Assembly: GCA_018340375.1 (NCBI GenBank)
Contig: JAFFJZ010000006.1
Location: 13,472,001-13,536,000, forward strand
Length of the DNA: 64,000 nt
Source of the DNA: Gonatopus flavifemur
Taxonomy: Eukaryota; Arthropoda; Insecta; Hymenoptera; Dryinidae
Direction: 5' to 3'
Shown piece after piece: positions 46,168-59,091 of this stretch (its first letter is position 1; each line of letters begins with the position of its first letter). The position numbers were made by a program, and so were the translations under genes. The notes under the pieces are model-generated. The model ran no database searches, was not told where the DNA came from, and worked only from the letters and a program-made list of their open reading frames with translations.

Positions 46168-49100
46168 GAATGTGCGCGTATCAATTGTGCAACTTCTTCT
46201 ATTATTTTCATTACGATAATTCAGTTAAAGACCCTGCTGTATCGAAACCTTGGGGTCTGACAGTGAAGTTTCCAGTGTTGAAAATTCCGTTTTTGAGTTC
46301 AAATCCACTATTCATTTCTCCAATTTCGGGAACTCTTGACATTTTATACGATTATTGTACATACGCAAATGCATATAATCCGATGTCTATTGATGATATC
46401 ATGGGTTTCAAACTGCTCTGATTGGTGAAACGATTTTGATAATTTGCTAAATTCTATGTCCATTGGAATAGACATTGTTTCTTTATTGAATCATATGTTT
46501 CTTCAGTGTTTCAATTACCATAGAATAATCAAAATTTCTTCGACGAAACACGACTTTTTATCGAATTCAATATCTCTTAATGATTACGGTACTGTTTTTT
46601 TTTGGTCTCGTACCATCATAAAAACATGGAAACCAAGTGGAGGCACTTGATCTCTCGAGATCAAATCTTCTCCGTAAGTGGGAATCGAGTATCCTCATTA
46701 TCCCTTCAATTGGATTCCAACGGTAGTCTTCTACGGGTTCTTTAACGTCTTATTATTAATTATATGAAAGTGTATCATTAACTATATTCCCGTCCATCAA
46801 AATTCAAAATTTGAATTGTGTCTTTCAGCGCAAGAGAGGAGATCTTTACGAGAACAACAATGCATCGCATGAAATAAAAATGTACAGATATTTATTATTC
46901 CACGTCACTCGGAAGGTAAATCGATACAGCATAAATAAAATAAACTTTGCTGTCCTGATTTTCATAATTGAAACATAAATTATTTAACATGAGTTAATTC
47001 ACAACATGTGATTAGAATTTTGATCCAAAACTTTACGTGCGGTTTGATGTAGATGATAGTGTGTTTTTTCGTATCCCTTGAAACAATTTGTCCTAATGAC
47101 TTCACTATAGTTCGTATATAATGCTGCGCGTGATGAGTATTCTTTAGAGTAAAAACCTTTGTACTCTGAAAATGTAATGACGTCACGTAGAAAAAGCAAT
47201 CAAATCAAGTTCCGTTTTCCGTGGAGAACAACGTTTTTTTTTTTCCCTCATAACAGATTTTTCATTCTTTATATCGAACTACTACTGTTTCACTACCATC
47301 AATTTTCTCGTTAAAACTCATCCGATACGATATATATCCTCTATGCGAGGAGTTACAAACATCTTTACGAAAAATCCATAATCCATGCGGCGGCACGAGA
47401 TGATACTCCTCATAGTTCGATAATGAAATTTGTATTCCTAATTCTTCTCTTTGCTTCTTCTAAGACGACTGACTGTCCACGAATCGAATACTAGTCATAA
47501 AATAGATTTGATAATATTCACTCGACAGATTCACTCGAAAAATTGCGAAGAGAGAGGGGAAAAAAAAGTCCTCGCTATTGTTCACTTTTCTTTTTTGTTT
47601 TTTTCAAGAAAAACTTTTTTTACGTGAGTATCTCTCCGTGTCTGTATTCAACGGAAGTAACTAAATCCAAACAGAATTTCGAAAAACTTGTGATATTTCC
47701 ATAATATCAACTTTTGAAGCGAGGAAACAATTTTTTATGAGTAGTTCTTTTCACGAGAACCAAGTTCTTCTGCAGAGTGAAACAATCGCATGAAATGTAC
47801 ATTTTCGAGCGTTAACTTTCAGAATATTCTGTTTCATCTGTTTTAAATGATGATGAGTATGACGTGGAAATGCGTATGAAACTGTATCGTGTATTATGAA
47901 AAATATTGAAAAAGTTGAGAGCTGAGTCGATATGGGGGTGCTATAAAATTTTCATGAGAGGTTTGTGATGACTTTTCTCAATAATTCCGCAGGCAAAAGC
48001 TGTGCGGGGAAACGCAATTCATCGTGATCGTATCAATTAACGAACACAATCACAGCACCCTTCGCTATGTAATTACTTAGTAATTTATGCTTTAACAACA
48101 GAAATTAGTTGTTGATACTCCTTTTTAGTTGCGGTCGATAATTTTGTTCTCTGGTGGAAAGCGAAATTAAAGTGGAAAGTTCAGCTCGATAATGTGTGCG
48201 ACGTACGTGGGTGAGGATATTTTTCTAGAAGTTGTTATCGGCGAGTGTTATGAATTCTCCAATTTTCAGGATTGCGAATTAAGGGGTTTCGAATGAAACC
48301 GTGAGTTTGTAATTACGTGAATTTATTCTCGTTCCCTGCAGGAAAGATGTCAGTTTGTGTGAATTGGCTTGATAAAATGTATTATACGCGCATCAGGAGG
48401 ATACGGGGTTACCGATTGACCCTTTGGAAGAATCATTTCGTTGAGTTGAGTAATGAAATCTAGAAATCTAAGAATTTCGATTTTTTAAATTCTCTAGTTC
48501 ACTGTTTTCCTCGATACTTTACTACTCTTGGAACATGGAATTCGAATGAAAGAGCAGAGACTCTTCGAATGAGCAGTTAAATGCCCTGAACTTGCCTAGA
48601 TATTTCCAACATCGCTCCTGAATAAATGAATTGAGAAAGAAATTTCAATTCCCATCGTGATTTTTCAATTTGAAAATGAACAAATTCCGAATATTCTTGT
48701 GTGTCGAAAATCCTCTTTGGGACACAAAATGTTAAATGTATTCGCACGACCTCTGATATTACATTCTGCGCATTCTGTCGCAGCAAGAATCCCCCGCCGG
48801 AAGCTTCTTATGAAACCACGTGAAAAAATCGTATGAATTTTAATGGGTTTTAAATCATGTTCAATATGTGCATCTGGACAGATTCATGGATATCGTGGGA
48901 TTAAATCGTGTATTCGAAGTAAAAGATCAAAACCACTCGAGAGATTCATTGCTATTTTTGTTCCTCCCGTATCATCGTGTTTATGAAACATTGAATATAT
49001 TCGGGGTTTTCATATAAATTCATTAGAATTTCATTATATTTCGAGTATTTTGTGAGAAAGCTTCAAGTTTTCGGAAAAAAATCCTTCGGCGATCTCTTAT

Positions 49101-51359
49101 TTTGCACAGAAATCGACACATCTGGTAACATTCTGATATCTTTATGACAACACATTGTCCACTGGGAATCAAAAATCGACAATTTTGAGTGCCAAAACAT
49201 GGAGAAAGCAAAGACAAAATGAAGGAAATCACACGAATGTCAGCAAAATAGTTCATATAATAAGTAGATAAAGACGAACATGGTCAGACGCATAAATTTC
49301 TCTATTCATATCATTGAAATTTGTAGGAAAAAGAAAACAAATGTGTGTTTGTTGGTAATTCAGAGTGGAGGTTGTTATTTGATCTCAAATGAGACACATG
49401 CCATGTTGTCCCTGGTATCAAGTAGCTCCGTGAGACATAGTTTGAAACAATACATGTTTTTCCGTTCATAATAGGGCGGCGATGAATCTTGGAGGAAGAG
49501 ATTTTAAAACATCAGGAACTCGATCCCGACATCCGCAGAGCGAAAATGATAAACGTGAGTAATACAATATACTTTGTCATAATACGAACATTATCCTCGA
49601 AAAATCCCGGACCGACAGAGTTTAATGAGCTCACTTATCATTTCTGTTTGGAAAAAGGGAACGAAAAAGACACAATATTGTTTATTTGTTAACTCTACGT
49701 GACTTCGTATCTGAATCTCATGGTTGCTGTTACAAAAAAAAATCACCAGTGGAATAAAATGTTTGAACGAGCGAAAATGCATTGTTCTCTCTAGGTGCAG
49801 TTCCCAAAACGTCGTCGCAAATTACGTTAAGTAAGAATTTATTTCCTCTTCTAAATTTTTTCCTTTCCTTTTATTCAGAATCCGTTGTATCGATTGAAAA
49901 AAAAAAAGAAAAAAGAAATTGCAATCTCCGAAAGCGTATCAAAAGAATCTGAAATTAAATCGTTACCCCACTTTATTAAAAATATTTAGGTCCGTGAATT
50001 ATACACGTTTCTTTTTTTTCCTTTTGTTTGTTCGTTTGTTTCATATTTTGACGCTTTTGCATGAAATTCTTCCATACATGCTAATTGTTTGAGCGCACGA
50101 AGTGTGGTTAAACGTTTTTTCATGACAAAAAATATCATTCGCGAACTAAATTATTGTTCTTCCTTGTTTCTTTTGTATTTTTGCTTTGAATTTGGAGCAA
50201 TTTGGACGAAAATGAAAAAAGAACATCGTTGATACCGTGAATTGTTTCAGGGGAGAAGTATTCTTCTTTCCCTCAACGCATTAGCAAGGGATGAAAATTC
50301 ACCCATGTACTCTCATCGAGGTACTCGAAGGAATATCATTTTCATATAGTCTCGATACACTCCTCTTGAGGGAAATAATATCCTCTTCATCACACCACTC
50401 AACTCCACGCGATTTTAACATAAAATATCGTTATCGTTATTATCATTCACCACGTATTACACGTTGAATTCATTCAAACGATCGATCGATCGATCGATTG
50501 ATCCATCACTCAAAGTATTCGAAATCACGTTCACATGTGTTCTCACATATGGAATGATTTTTGAATATTATTATAAAATCAAAAACCCGAAGATAATTTA
50601 TGCAAAAACAGTAATTCTCGTTTGCTCGTTCGAGTTCACTTTTCTAAACAAATCCGTTTGAATTTTCTTTCAACTTTTCTCAACAAAGTTAGATAAGAGT
50701 GTATTAAGAACTCAAATTCGATGGAAAGAATCTTGGAAATGTTCTTAAAAGAAGAAATCGTTCGCTGCAAGCAAATGAAGTCTTCGGTTCAACTACTTTT
50801 TCGAATCATTTCGATACAGGGATTCCGAAGAGGAAAGTAACATTCTTTACTTTGTAAACGTATGCAACGAAGGATACTTTTTTTTTCCATGCTTACAAAC
50901 GATACTCCAAGCTACATTAAGAGAATTAAGATCCATCGCAAGATTCATTCGATCAAATTGAATGTTGAATGTGTTTTTTGTGATAATATATTTCTATGGA
51001 TTCCTGGATTAAAACAAAAAATCCTGCATCACGTGTTCTTTTGTTTTTGTGAATCATACGTAGAACGTGTATTACACTCGAGATAAATCCCTGAATAATT
51101 TCCACCGTGATTCGAGGGATTAATAATCTATGAAAAGAAACAAACGTGATCAATTTCGTTGGAATTTTACCTTTGTAAAATTGTGTCGAAGTTGAAAAAC
51201 ACTATCCGGTATTCTATGTATTTTCCTCTTGAATGAAAAAAGGGGGAAAAAAATGTTCAAAAGGAAGGAAACGATAAGCACATAAAACATTAATCCATGA
51301 GGTATCAATCGAGGAAAAATACGCGCGCTCTTGAAAAAGAGGATAGTGAAAAAAGTGAA
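46168..51359. other. unique AT-rich DNA, no gene recognised
   Basis: No element ends, RNA genes or clear exons. A short plus stretch ending AAAATGATAAAC|GTGAGTAAT at 49556 is open (EEEILKHQELDPDIRRAKM) and could be an exon end, but two frames are open and the acceptor is weak. A 23-codon frame at 47423-47494 starts MKFVFLILLFASSK, signal-peptide-like but tiny. (ATCG)n lies at 50478-50499. Confidence 0.4.
50478..50499 (+). repeat. short (ATCG)n run
   Basis: Five units of GATC/ATCG. Confidence 0.8.
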
Positions 51360-51810
51360 GTCACTCGCGTAGATTCGACGCGGATCTCGTCATGAATTGC
51401 ACTGGCCGGTTCAGCCCTTTACACCGCAGCACAACGACGACGTCGACGTCGACGTCGGTTGGCTCGCACGGTGTCGACAAAACAGAGAGAATGAGAGAGG
51501 AATATCAGAAGGGAAGAGAACGAGAGAATAAGTGGGAGCAAGGGAGAGGAAGAGGGGATAAAATAGGAGAAAGAGGGAGAACCTTGCACACCCTCGCACA
51601 CCCTCGCACATCGGATCTCTCTGGCAACATCCAGCGGCGCTTTGCGCTGAAAACACTACCTATAGAGAGTGATGTTCCATTCCTGGTCTACCATGGGGTT
51701 ACCGAGCTTGCCGAGCCGAAAAAAGAGGTGTCACGCGATGAGACGAATGGGGAAGAGAAAAAAAAAACACAAATAAGAGAGGAGAGGAGGAACATCCACA
51801 GCATCTGAGA
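51360..51810. promoter_or_regulatory. GC-richer, purine-rich patch, possible promoter or 5' exon region
   Basis: Against a very AT-rich background this stretch has clustered CpG (repeated GACGTCGACGTCGACGTC near 51437-51460), GA-rich tracts (51480-51570) and a CACACCCTCG repeat (51586-51610). A 138-codon plus frame (51392-51808) runs through it, but its residues are low-complexity (TTTTSTSTS, REREN, EEKKK) and look like translated simple sequence. Such patches often mark transcription starts in insects. No TATA box or definite initiator is seen, so the direction is unknown. Confidence 0.35.
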
Positions 51811-53009
51811 AAAATAAACACCCCACCTAAAATAATCGTCGTATAATAATTCAAATCGAAAACAAACAACAGAATTTCAAACTTATCCCGATTTGTTGGA
51901 ATTATATATAGTATTCGAACGCGAGTTTGTTACCGTTCAACGCTTTTTTTGCATTCAATTAATCGAAGGTATGTCATGACGACGCGATGCTTTATTTGTT
52001 TTTTTGTTCCTCTATAGTTTTCAAACGAATTGAAAGAAGCAGTTGTCGAAACTCAAATTGCTCTCAAACGTGGGTATACGAATCGACATTTGTAGGAACG
52101 AGATTTTATTTGTTCGACTGTAATATAAGTTTGAAACACCCTTTTACGTTCTTTTTTTATCGATTTCGCATCTAGACCAAACCTCAGAGGTAAAATTATC
52201 TAATTCGATCCTATTGGATACGAACCGGGGTATATAATGTTTGCGAAATGCTGTGGAGGACATCGAACGTGAATTTTGAGGAGCTTAAATAAATTCTTAC
52301 CTATCTAGATATTCGGGATAAATTCTGAAGATTATTTATCCGATTCTCTTATCTTTGTGAAATCCTGAAATAGAATTCCGGTGTGTTATATCGAACTGAT
52401 GATCCGCCTTCCAACAGATTTACAAGTGGACGAGAATCGATGTATCGGAAGTCACGGGTCTGCTAATAGGCTTATATTAGGATCGCTCGAGCGTCGCTTT
52501 GAATTCGAATCGAAACCAACCTCAACCTTCGTTACCGATTTCAATCCATCTAATCGATACATTTTTTCCCACGTGATTCCTCTAATTAAAACGTTTAATT
52601 CAACGTTTGTCATCTGTATTAATCATTGTCGGGGTATAAACTGTACATCAAATGTTTCGAGTTTTGCTCTGATCCTGAGAGATGTAAATCCTCGTAGAGC
52701 TGAAGAACAGGCGCTTGAGACGTAATAAACTTGCCCGTTAAATGTGAGAGTGCGGGTTTCAGAGAAAAACAAAGTGGTGCGACTGTGTCGCGAGAATTAT
52801 ATACAAACCCAGCTTTATTTCGAACTAGTGATGGGACTTTTGAAAAGAATCGAATCGATTTTGTGCGAAAAATCGGTCAAAAATATCAAATTTTATTTTA
52901 AGGGGTCTTTCTGGTTTAGATTTTCTAGAAAAATTGTTTTTTGGAACATTTTTTCTCAGAGAAAACATTGAGATATCATTTTGAAAGTATGTGAAAGGTA
53001 TGTTTATTA
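51811..53009. other. unique DNA leading into the inverted-repeat nest
   Basis: No gene is recognised. From about 52820 the sequence (TTTTAAGGGGTCTTTCTGG and following bases) is mirrored near 57640-57790, so it forms the outermost arm of the nest. Confidence 0.4.
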
Positions 53010-54676
53010 GGGTGTTTCAAAAAAAAAAAATTGTTTTCGAGTGAAGGGTCTTAAACTCTTGATTCCGACCCCAAACTGAACCTCCTGCAACCTGGGGTCC
53101 CTAGCTTTAGATTTAGAGGTCGCTCAATCGAGTTTTATATTGCGATTTTGATGCCAGTCTGAAAAACCACTTAAAGTGGGGAATTCAGGAATTTTGAGTT
53201 CATAATCTACTACAGGTCGTAATTCTTGACCGATTTTGATGATTTTTTCTTTAAATGCTCAGAATTAAATTCTTAAGAGAACTGTCGTTCCACATTTTTC
53301 AGTCCTTCCCTAATTTTTTCAATAAATAAACAAATAGTGTGGAAAAATCTTCAATTTCAGGTATTTGAGCTTGTATCTTCCGAAAAAGTCTTGGGATAAA
53401 GTTACTATACAGCAAGATTATTACAGGTGTGCTCATTAAACATGAATAATTCGAATAATTACGAATTCAATAATTATAAACAATTTTATAAACAATTTTC
53501 ATTGAAACATCAGTAATTGGGATAATCTTCGATGTAAATATGAAGTTCTTATTTTTAGGTTCTTGGAATTATCCTAGAAAAAATTGTGAGTGAAAGAACA
53601 AAGATAAAAGCTGATATCCATATCATTGTTGTAAATAATTTTATAAACAAATTCTCAACTCAGAGGTGTATTCAGCGGGAAACATATTTTGTTTCTGTTT
53701 TTATATAGAGTTCCCATTAGTTACAATCTGCAATTATATTTTAGTAAAATTCAACATAAACTATTGTTGTTAACAGTTTTGTAAACAAACAAATTCTCAA
53801 TTGGAAAATTTTTGGATGGGAAAAGAAATAAGTTTAGGGTTGTAAATGCAAAATGTGGATTTCCATTGACTACCTATCATCACATGGCAATAATTTCCAA
53901 TAGACACCGCAGGAATAATATGTTTTTCTTCCATCAAAAAATTCTCTCAAAGAAAAGTTTGGTTCTAATTCCTACAGGAATTTTAATACAAACTGTGAAT
54001 TTTAGTATGATACGCACTAAATACATAAAACAACAATGTTTCCCCCTTCTGAACATGTCAAGTTTTCAGAGTTTATTAGATATTTACAGAAAAGCTCAGT
54101 AATTTTCGGAAGAATATTCTAATTTTAAGAGATTCCTAGAGGAAATTCTTGATATATGTTTCCATCCGAAAGGTTCTCAGTTCAAAATTTGTTTATAAAA
54201 TTGTTTATAACAATCATGAATATCAATTCCATTTGAAAACTATTCACTACTTGTGACTATTCATGATGATTCCCAATAAATATCACGAAACAAAAATTTC
54301 TCTGCCATTCAAAAATTTCCCAATCGAAAATTATTCCAAATACTGATTTTTTAATTAAATTGTTTATGATTATTGAATTCGTAATTATTCGAATTATTCA
54401 TGTTTAATGAGCACACCTGTAATAATCTTGCTGTATAGTAACTTTATCCCAAGACTTTTTCGGAAGATACAAGCTCAAATACCTGAAATTGAAGATTTTT
54501 CCACACTATTTGTTCATTTATTGAAAAAATTAGGGAGGGACTGAAAAATGTGGAACAACAGTTCTCTCAAGAATTTAATTCTGAGCATTTTAAAAAAAAC
54601 ATCATCAAAATCGGTCAAGAATTACAACCTGTAGTAGATTATGAACACAAAATTCCTGAATTCCCCACTTTAAGTG

Positions 54677-55779
54677 CACTGTAAAAAAAAACTGGAAATT
54701 TACTGTGCAACTGGACTGGAAATTTCCAGTGCTAGTACTGGAATATGGATATTCCAGTACATGTACAGAGATTTTGTTGTTACGTTACTGAAAATTTACC
54801 AAGCATAACTGAAAATTTAGTCATTGTACTGGAATTTTCAAGTTTGAGATGATGTACTGAAATTTTGCCATGATTTCGCGAAAATTTTACCGGCTCGTAC
54901 TACAATTTTATAGTTCTTGTGCACCAAAAAAAAATATTCCCTCAAAAAGGACTTGAGAAAAAATTTGGAATTTAGAAAAAAAAACCTAATCGTTGGTATA
55001 CTGGAATTATACAGGTTTTTAACTGCAATTCTCAGGTTTTGTGATGGAATTTTCCAGTTACTATGCAATTGAATTATACAGGTTTTGAACTGCAATTTTC
55101 AGGTCGTGTGATGGAATTTTCCAGTTGCTATGCAACGGAATTTAATCACTGTTGCACTGAAATTTTCCACTTCTATTGGACTTCGTCATTTCTGGCAGGA
55201 AAAATTTCAAGTCTTTATATTAAAAATTTCCTGATTGAGATTTTGAATAATAATTGTAATTGTAGCCAATGAAATTGATATATGAGGTTTTTCCAAGACT
55301 TATCCTCTTGTGTTCTAGATATGAAGCATATGTAGTAACCCAAGCTGGCCTTCCAACATGTCGCGCTATAGCTCATCGGTTAGGTCTTAAGTTTCAGTTG
55401 GTAGGCAGGTAGAAAAGTGTGGGTTCAAATCCTGTTAGGTAGACATGAGTTTCTGTCCATCCAAATGAACGATCAAAAGTTTCTCAATCATCTTGGAACA
55501 CAAGGACCCTGCAAAATCACTTTGCGTGAGCAATTTTTTTTCAATTTTCATGGATATTTTCAGCATTAATTTTCCAGTACATGTCCTGGAAAAGTCCAGC
55601 TCGTGTACTGAAAAATTCCAGTACCGAGGCTCAGAAAATTTCCAGTTTTGATGCGGAAATTCCATAACGTTTGCACTGAATTTTTGCAGTACAAATGTGC
55701 TGAAATTTTCCGGTACATGTACAGGTTAATGACTTCCAGTACATGTACTGGAATTTTCCGGTGAAATTTTTTTACAGTG
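54677..55779. mobile_element. CACTGTAAAA element, CTGGAATTTTCCAG-word, with a tRNA-like module
   Basis: CACTGTAAAAAAAAACTGG and AATTTTTTTACAGTG, flanked by TG on both sides. The intact mirror arm of the host element (CTTTAAGTGGTTTTTCAG in reverse) is the empty site with a single TG. Words ACTGGAATTTTCCAGT, TTTCCAGTAC and ACTGAAAATT fill both flanks. The middle (about 55270-55560) is non-word sequence with a polymerase III-like promoter. Confidence 0.85.
55350..55445 (+). ncRNA. tRNA-derived, SINE-like module (A and B boxes)
   Basis: TAGCTCATCGG (55369-55379) fits the A-box TRGYNNANNGG, and GGTTCAAATCC (55422-55432) fits the B-box GGTTCRANNCC, 42 bases apart. A T8 run near 55535 could terminate transcription. 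The stems do not fold as a functional tRNA. A second copy lies at 62000-62095 inside a related element, with matching sequence on both sides. Confidence 0.55.
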
Positions 55780-56252
55780 TGGTTTTTCAGACTGGCATCA
55801 AAATCGCAACATAAAACTCGATTGAGTGACCTCTAAATCTAAAGCTAGGGACCCCAAGTTGCAGGAGGTTCAGTTTGGGGTCGGAATCAAGAGTTTAAGA
55901 CCCTTCACTCGAAAACAATTGTTTTTTGAAACACCCTAATGTTTATCCAACATTGAATATTACACACAAATTTTTAAAAGTCACCAAAAACCGGATGATT
56001 TGAGAAAATTTTTAAAAATGGCAAATCATTCCTTGTTGAAGTGCCTATCGCATGGAGTGGGATATTTTTGTTTCATGAAAAAATAACAAACCGGTGGCCA
56101 TTTTTCGAAAAAATCGATTTTTGAAATTCGAAAATCGGATGCCAAACGGACAGTTTTTGAACAATCAAAAATATCCTAAGTTCACGCGATGAACACTTGG
56201 ACAAGGACTAATTTGCCATCTTTTTTGTGTTTTTTTTTCGATCATTCGGTTA

Positions 56253-57551
56253 CACGGTGGGGCCAAATGCCAAAAAGCTGGCCAAAACCCCCAAAAAAAA
56301 GTTTCAATTTGGGTATTTTCGATTCATAAATCCGGAAAATAAACATCTTCATTCTATCGGAATTCGTCTACAGAAACGATGTATTGTGTACACCGGAGTC
56401 GATAACCCGGTACAAAAACACGCTTTTTTGTGTGCACCCGAAATAGTGAAACTTGAGTTATTTTTCAAATTGATGTAACTTTTGATCCCTAACAGATATT
56501 CCAACAAAACAAAACGCGAAGAGATGTTGGAGGCATGTAAAATAATTGCTACTAGTTACATGTTATGAATTTTGTATGAAAACATATTTTAAACAACAAT
56601 GTTTGCATGACAAATGACCATGACCAACAACGTTGATTCAGTTAAAAAGTCAAAGAAAAAGTTATGTATTTAATCGCATTGAGCTAAATCTCTTGTTCCT
56701 CGTTGAAGTACACACTATCCATTGTCATTTTCACAAAGAAATTGTTGCGCAAAGCTGCGCCATTTTTTATAAACCAAGGACACAGAACATGAGTTATCAT
56801 TTTGATTTCAGCGTAATTTGTAAGTGTTCAGTAAAATTTGAAAAACAATTGCATTGTGTCTCACTGTCGTTATGGGAACAATATATTACTGAAGTCGAAG
56901 CTCATATTTGAGTGTAAAGGTTGCCTTATTCCGTCATTTATGATATATATACCGATAATAGTAAAATTAGAGTTGTTTTTCAAGGTATTTAGATCAACCA
57001 AAATGCAGAAAAATGTTGCAGGTTAATTATTACATCATTATTCACAAGAAATTGTTATCTGTAGTTGTTCTTTTTTTCCAACCCCACGAATGCAAAACAT
57101 GATTCATCATGTGAATTGAATTCTACATGCATTCTGATTATTTTTGAAGGAATTTTCTGCAATATTGGATCCCCCATTTTGAATTTCGAAATCTTGACAA
57201 TGGATTCGTAATCAGCGACCTCAAAAACTCCTCAGTATCAAATTTTGAGGCTGTAATCTATTGAATTTTTGGATTTTTGTCCACCATTTTGGATCCACCA
57301 TTTTGGATTTCGGGATTTTTACAACGGGTTCGTACTCAGTAACATCAAGGACTCCTGGGTACCGAATTCGGAAGAAATCCGTTGCATCTAGGAATTTATG
57401 TCCGCCATATTGGATCCGCCATTTTGAATTTCAGAATTTAGACAACGGATTCGTAATCAGCGACCTCAAAAACCCCTGAGTACCAAGTTCCAAGCAGATT
57501 CTAGAACTCCTCATAGTTTTGTCCAACTTTTTGGCATTTGGCCTCACTGTG
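56253..57551. mobile_element. CAC-type inverted-end element carrying the AAGATGGCGGA repeat
   Basis: CACGGTGGGGCCAAATGCCA at the left and TGGCATTTGGCCTCACTGTG at the right pair closely. Flanks are TA and GG. The right third is the same tandem unit as in 12130-13270. The remainder is AT-rich, with TTGAGTTATTTTTCAAATTG-like short repeats (56450, 56970). Confidence 0.55.
57140..57520 (+). repeat. AAGATGGCGGA minisatellite, second locus
   Basis: About three units with CCATTTTGGATCCACCATTT, CGTAATCAGCGACCTCAAAA and a CTCCTGGGTACC variant. Confidence 0.65.
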
Positions 57552-57819
57552 GGTCGTCCCAAATCACTCCCACCGTCATTTTTTAGTGTTTTTTGTTGTT
57601 TAAATTAGTATAACGGAAAAGAAATATCTTTAAATCTGAAAAAATTTTTTTTGTAATATCTAAGGTCCAATGAACATATCTACAAATTTTCAAAACGATA
57701 TGTTCATTTTTTCTATGAAAAAAAAAATCTTGGCGAAAGAAATTTTTTCTTCAAAATCTTAACCAGAAAATCCCCTTGAAGAAGGATTGATTCTTTTTCT
57801 TCTGATGGGAAAAAGCGTA

Positions 57820-58072
57820 CACGGAAAAAAGAAAACAGCAATGGTTACTGTGTGAATCGCAGTAATTTATTGAAAAAAAATGAAAAATCAAATTCACGCC
57901 GTTCATTACTGCGTCTCCCAGTAACCGTTAATGTCCGAGCATCATTGACGAATTTCACTGCAGTACACATTACTGTGATCGCGCTAACCTCTATCATCCA
58001 AGCGTGTTTTCATTTGTTTTTCAACTGATTGCTGTTATGAACAGTAACCAGTGCTGTTTTCTTCTTTCCGTG
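57820..58072. mobile_element. CACGGAAAAAAG element, CAGTAAC-word
   Basis: CACGGAAAAAAGAAAACAGC and GCTGTTTTCTTCTTTCCGTG, TA on both sides. GTTACTG/CAGTAAC and AGTAACC recur. Confidence 0.85.
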
Positions 58073-58241
58073 TAGGACGTGAATTCACCGAATAGACGTA
58101 ATTTGACAATCGTTACACTGGGAGAAACTTTTTTGGATAAATTACTAGTTTTATTCGTGAGCCAACTATGAATACTCTCGATTCTCAATCATTTTTACCA
58201 TTAATGATAGTAAAAGCTACTGGATGTTGGTAATGTCTCGA

Positions 58242-59091
58242 TCCATGTGTGTATGGAACAATGGTCCAATCATGGACCAAGTCTGGCACAAGACCCGCCG
58301 AGACTTGTCTTGAACAATTCAATAAACTTGGCCCAGGCTTGGGAATGATAAGATCAGGACAAGCTTGCGCCAATGGTTCGTTCCAGCCTAGTTCAAATGA
58401 TTCGCCAAGCATCAATCAATGCTTCTTCCACCACAGATATCGATGAGAAGAATAATTCAATCCACATTTCAGCTCAAAGTTTTTCCTCGGAATACCGTAC
58501 ATGAATCGTCTTAAAACGATAGATTAAATGTGCCAAGACTGGGACGAGCTTGGGGTTTTCCCAGTCTTGTTAATCCCTGCATGGGAAAGACATCTTGAAA
58601 TCCTGTAGAGAGTTCTTCAAGATCAGTTGATTTCCGTGTATGATCACATTTAAAAGTAGCCTATGACCATTTAGTCAAGTTTTATTCTTATTCAGATCAA
58701 ATATATCTATCTTAGTGCGTGAAACTGGAGTGTGGGGCCAATCATGGGGAGGAGATTGGACTGATCTTGGCCCGATAGTTAAGCACAAATCTTTATCCAT
58801 TGTGAACTCGGAATTCGGTCACTAATTGAAAACACTGTGCCACTCATGTGGACAACATCGACTTAAATAATCATCTTAACCTTAGCTTGATTTACACGCT
58901 TGTGCCAAGCTTGTACCAAGTGCAGTTTTTGGCCATTCCAAAGATACGAACAAATGTCCAATGACTAACTATCCATTGGAAACAGCGGGACAATCATGGA
59001 GCAATCATCATGGCTCCAATTATTTTCAACGGAGGTTTGTTCCTGATACACGTGCCAATCCTGGGACAAGCTTGGGTTTTTTTCTCCAGTC
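58242..59091 (+). mobile_element. CCAAGCTTGG-word CCC element, copy 3, right end lost
   Basis: Starts TCCATGTGTGTATGG (first C changed) and aligns with 41682-42545 until TTTCTCCAGTC at 59091, where the ACCTGCATGGG end is missing and unrelated sequence begins. The left flank is GA. Confidence 0.75.

Larger units (their letters stand above)
53010..55936. mobile_element. GGGTGTTTC long inverted-arm element, split by a CACTGTAAAA element
   Basis: Ends TA|GGGTGTTTCAAAAAA and TTTTTTGAAACACCC|TA. Left arm about 53010-53500; right arm 54345-54676 plus 55780-55936. The arms share, among others, GATTCCGACCCCAAACTGAA and ATAGTAACTTTATCCCAAGA (right-arm orientation for the second). TA flanks suggest Tc1/mariner-like or CMC-type insertion. 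No transposase frame is present. Confidence 0.7.

Noticed and set aside
51392..51808. 138-codon plus frame
   Set aside because: Residues are translated simple sequence (GA-rich and CACACCCTCG repeats), not a recognisable protein.
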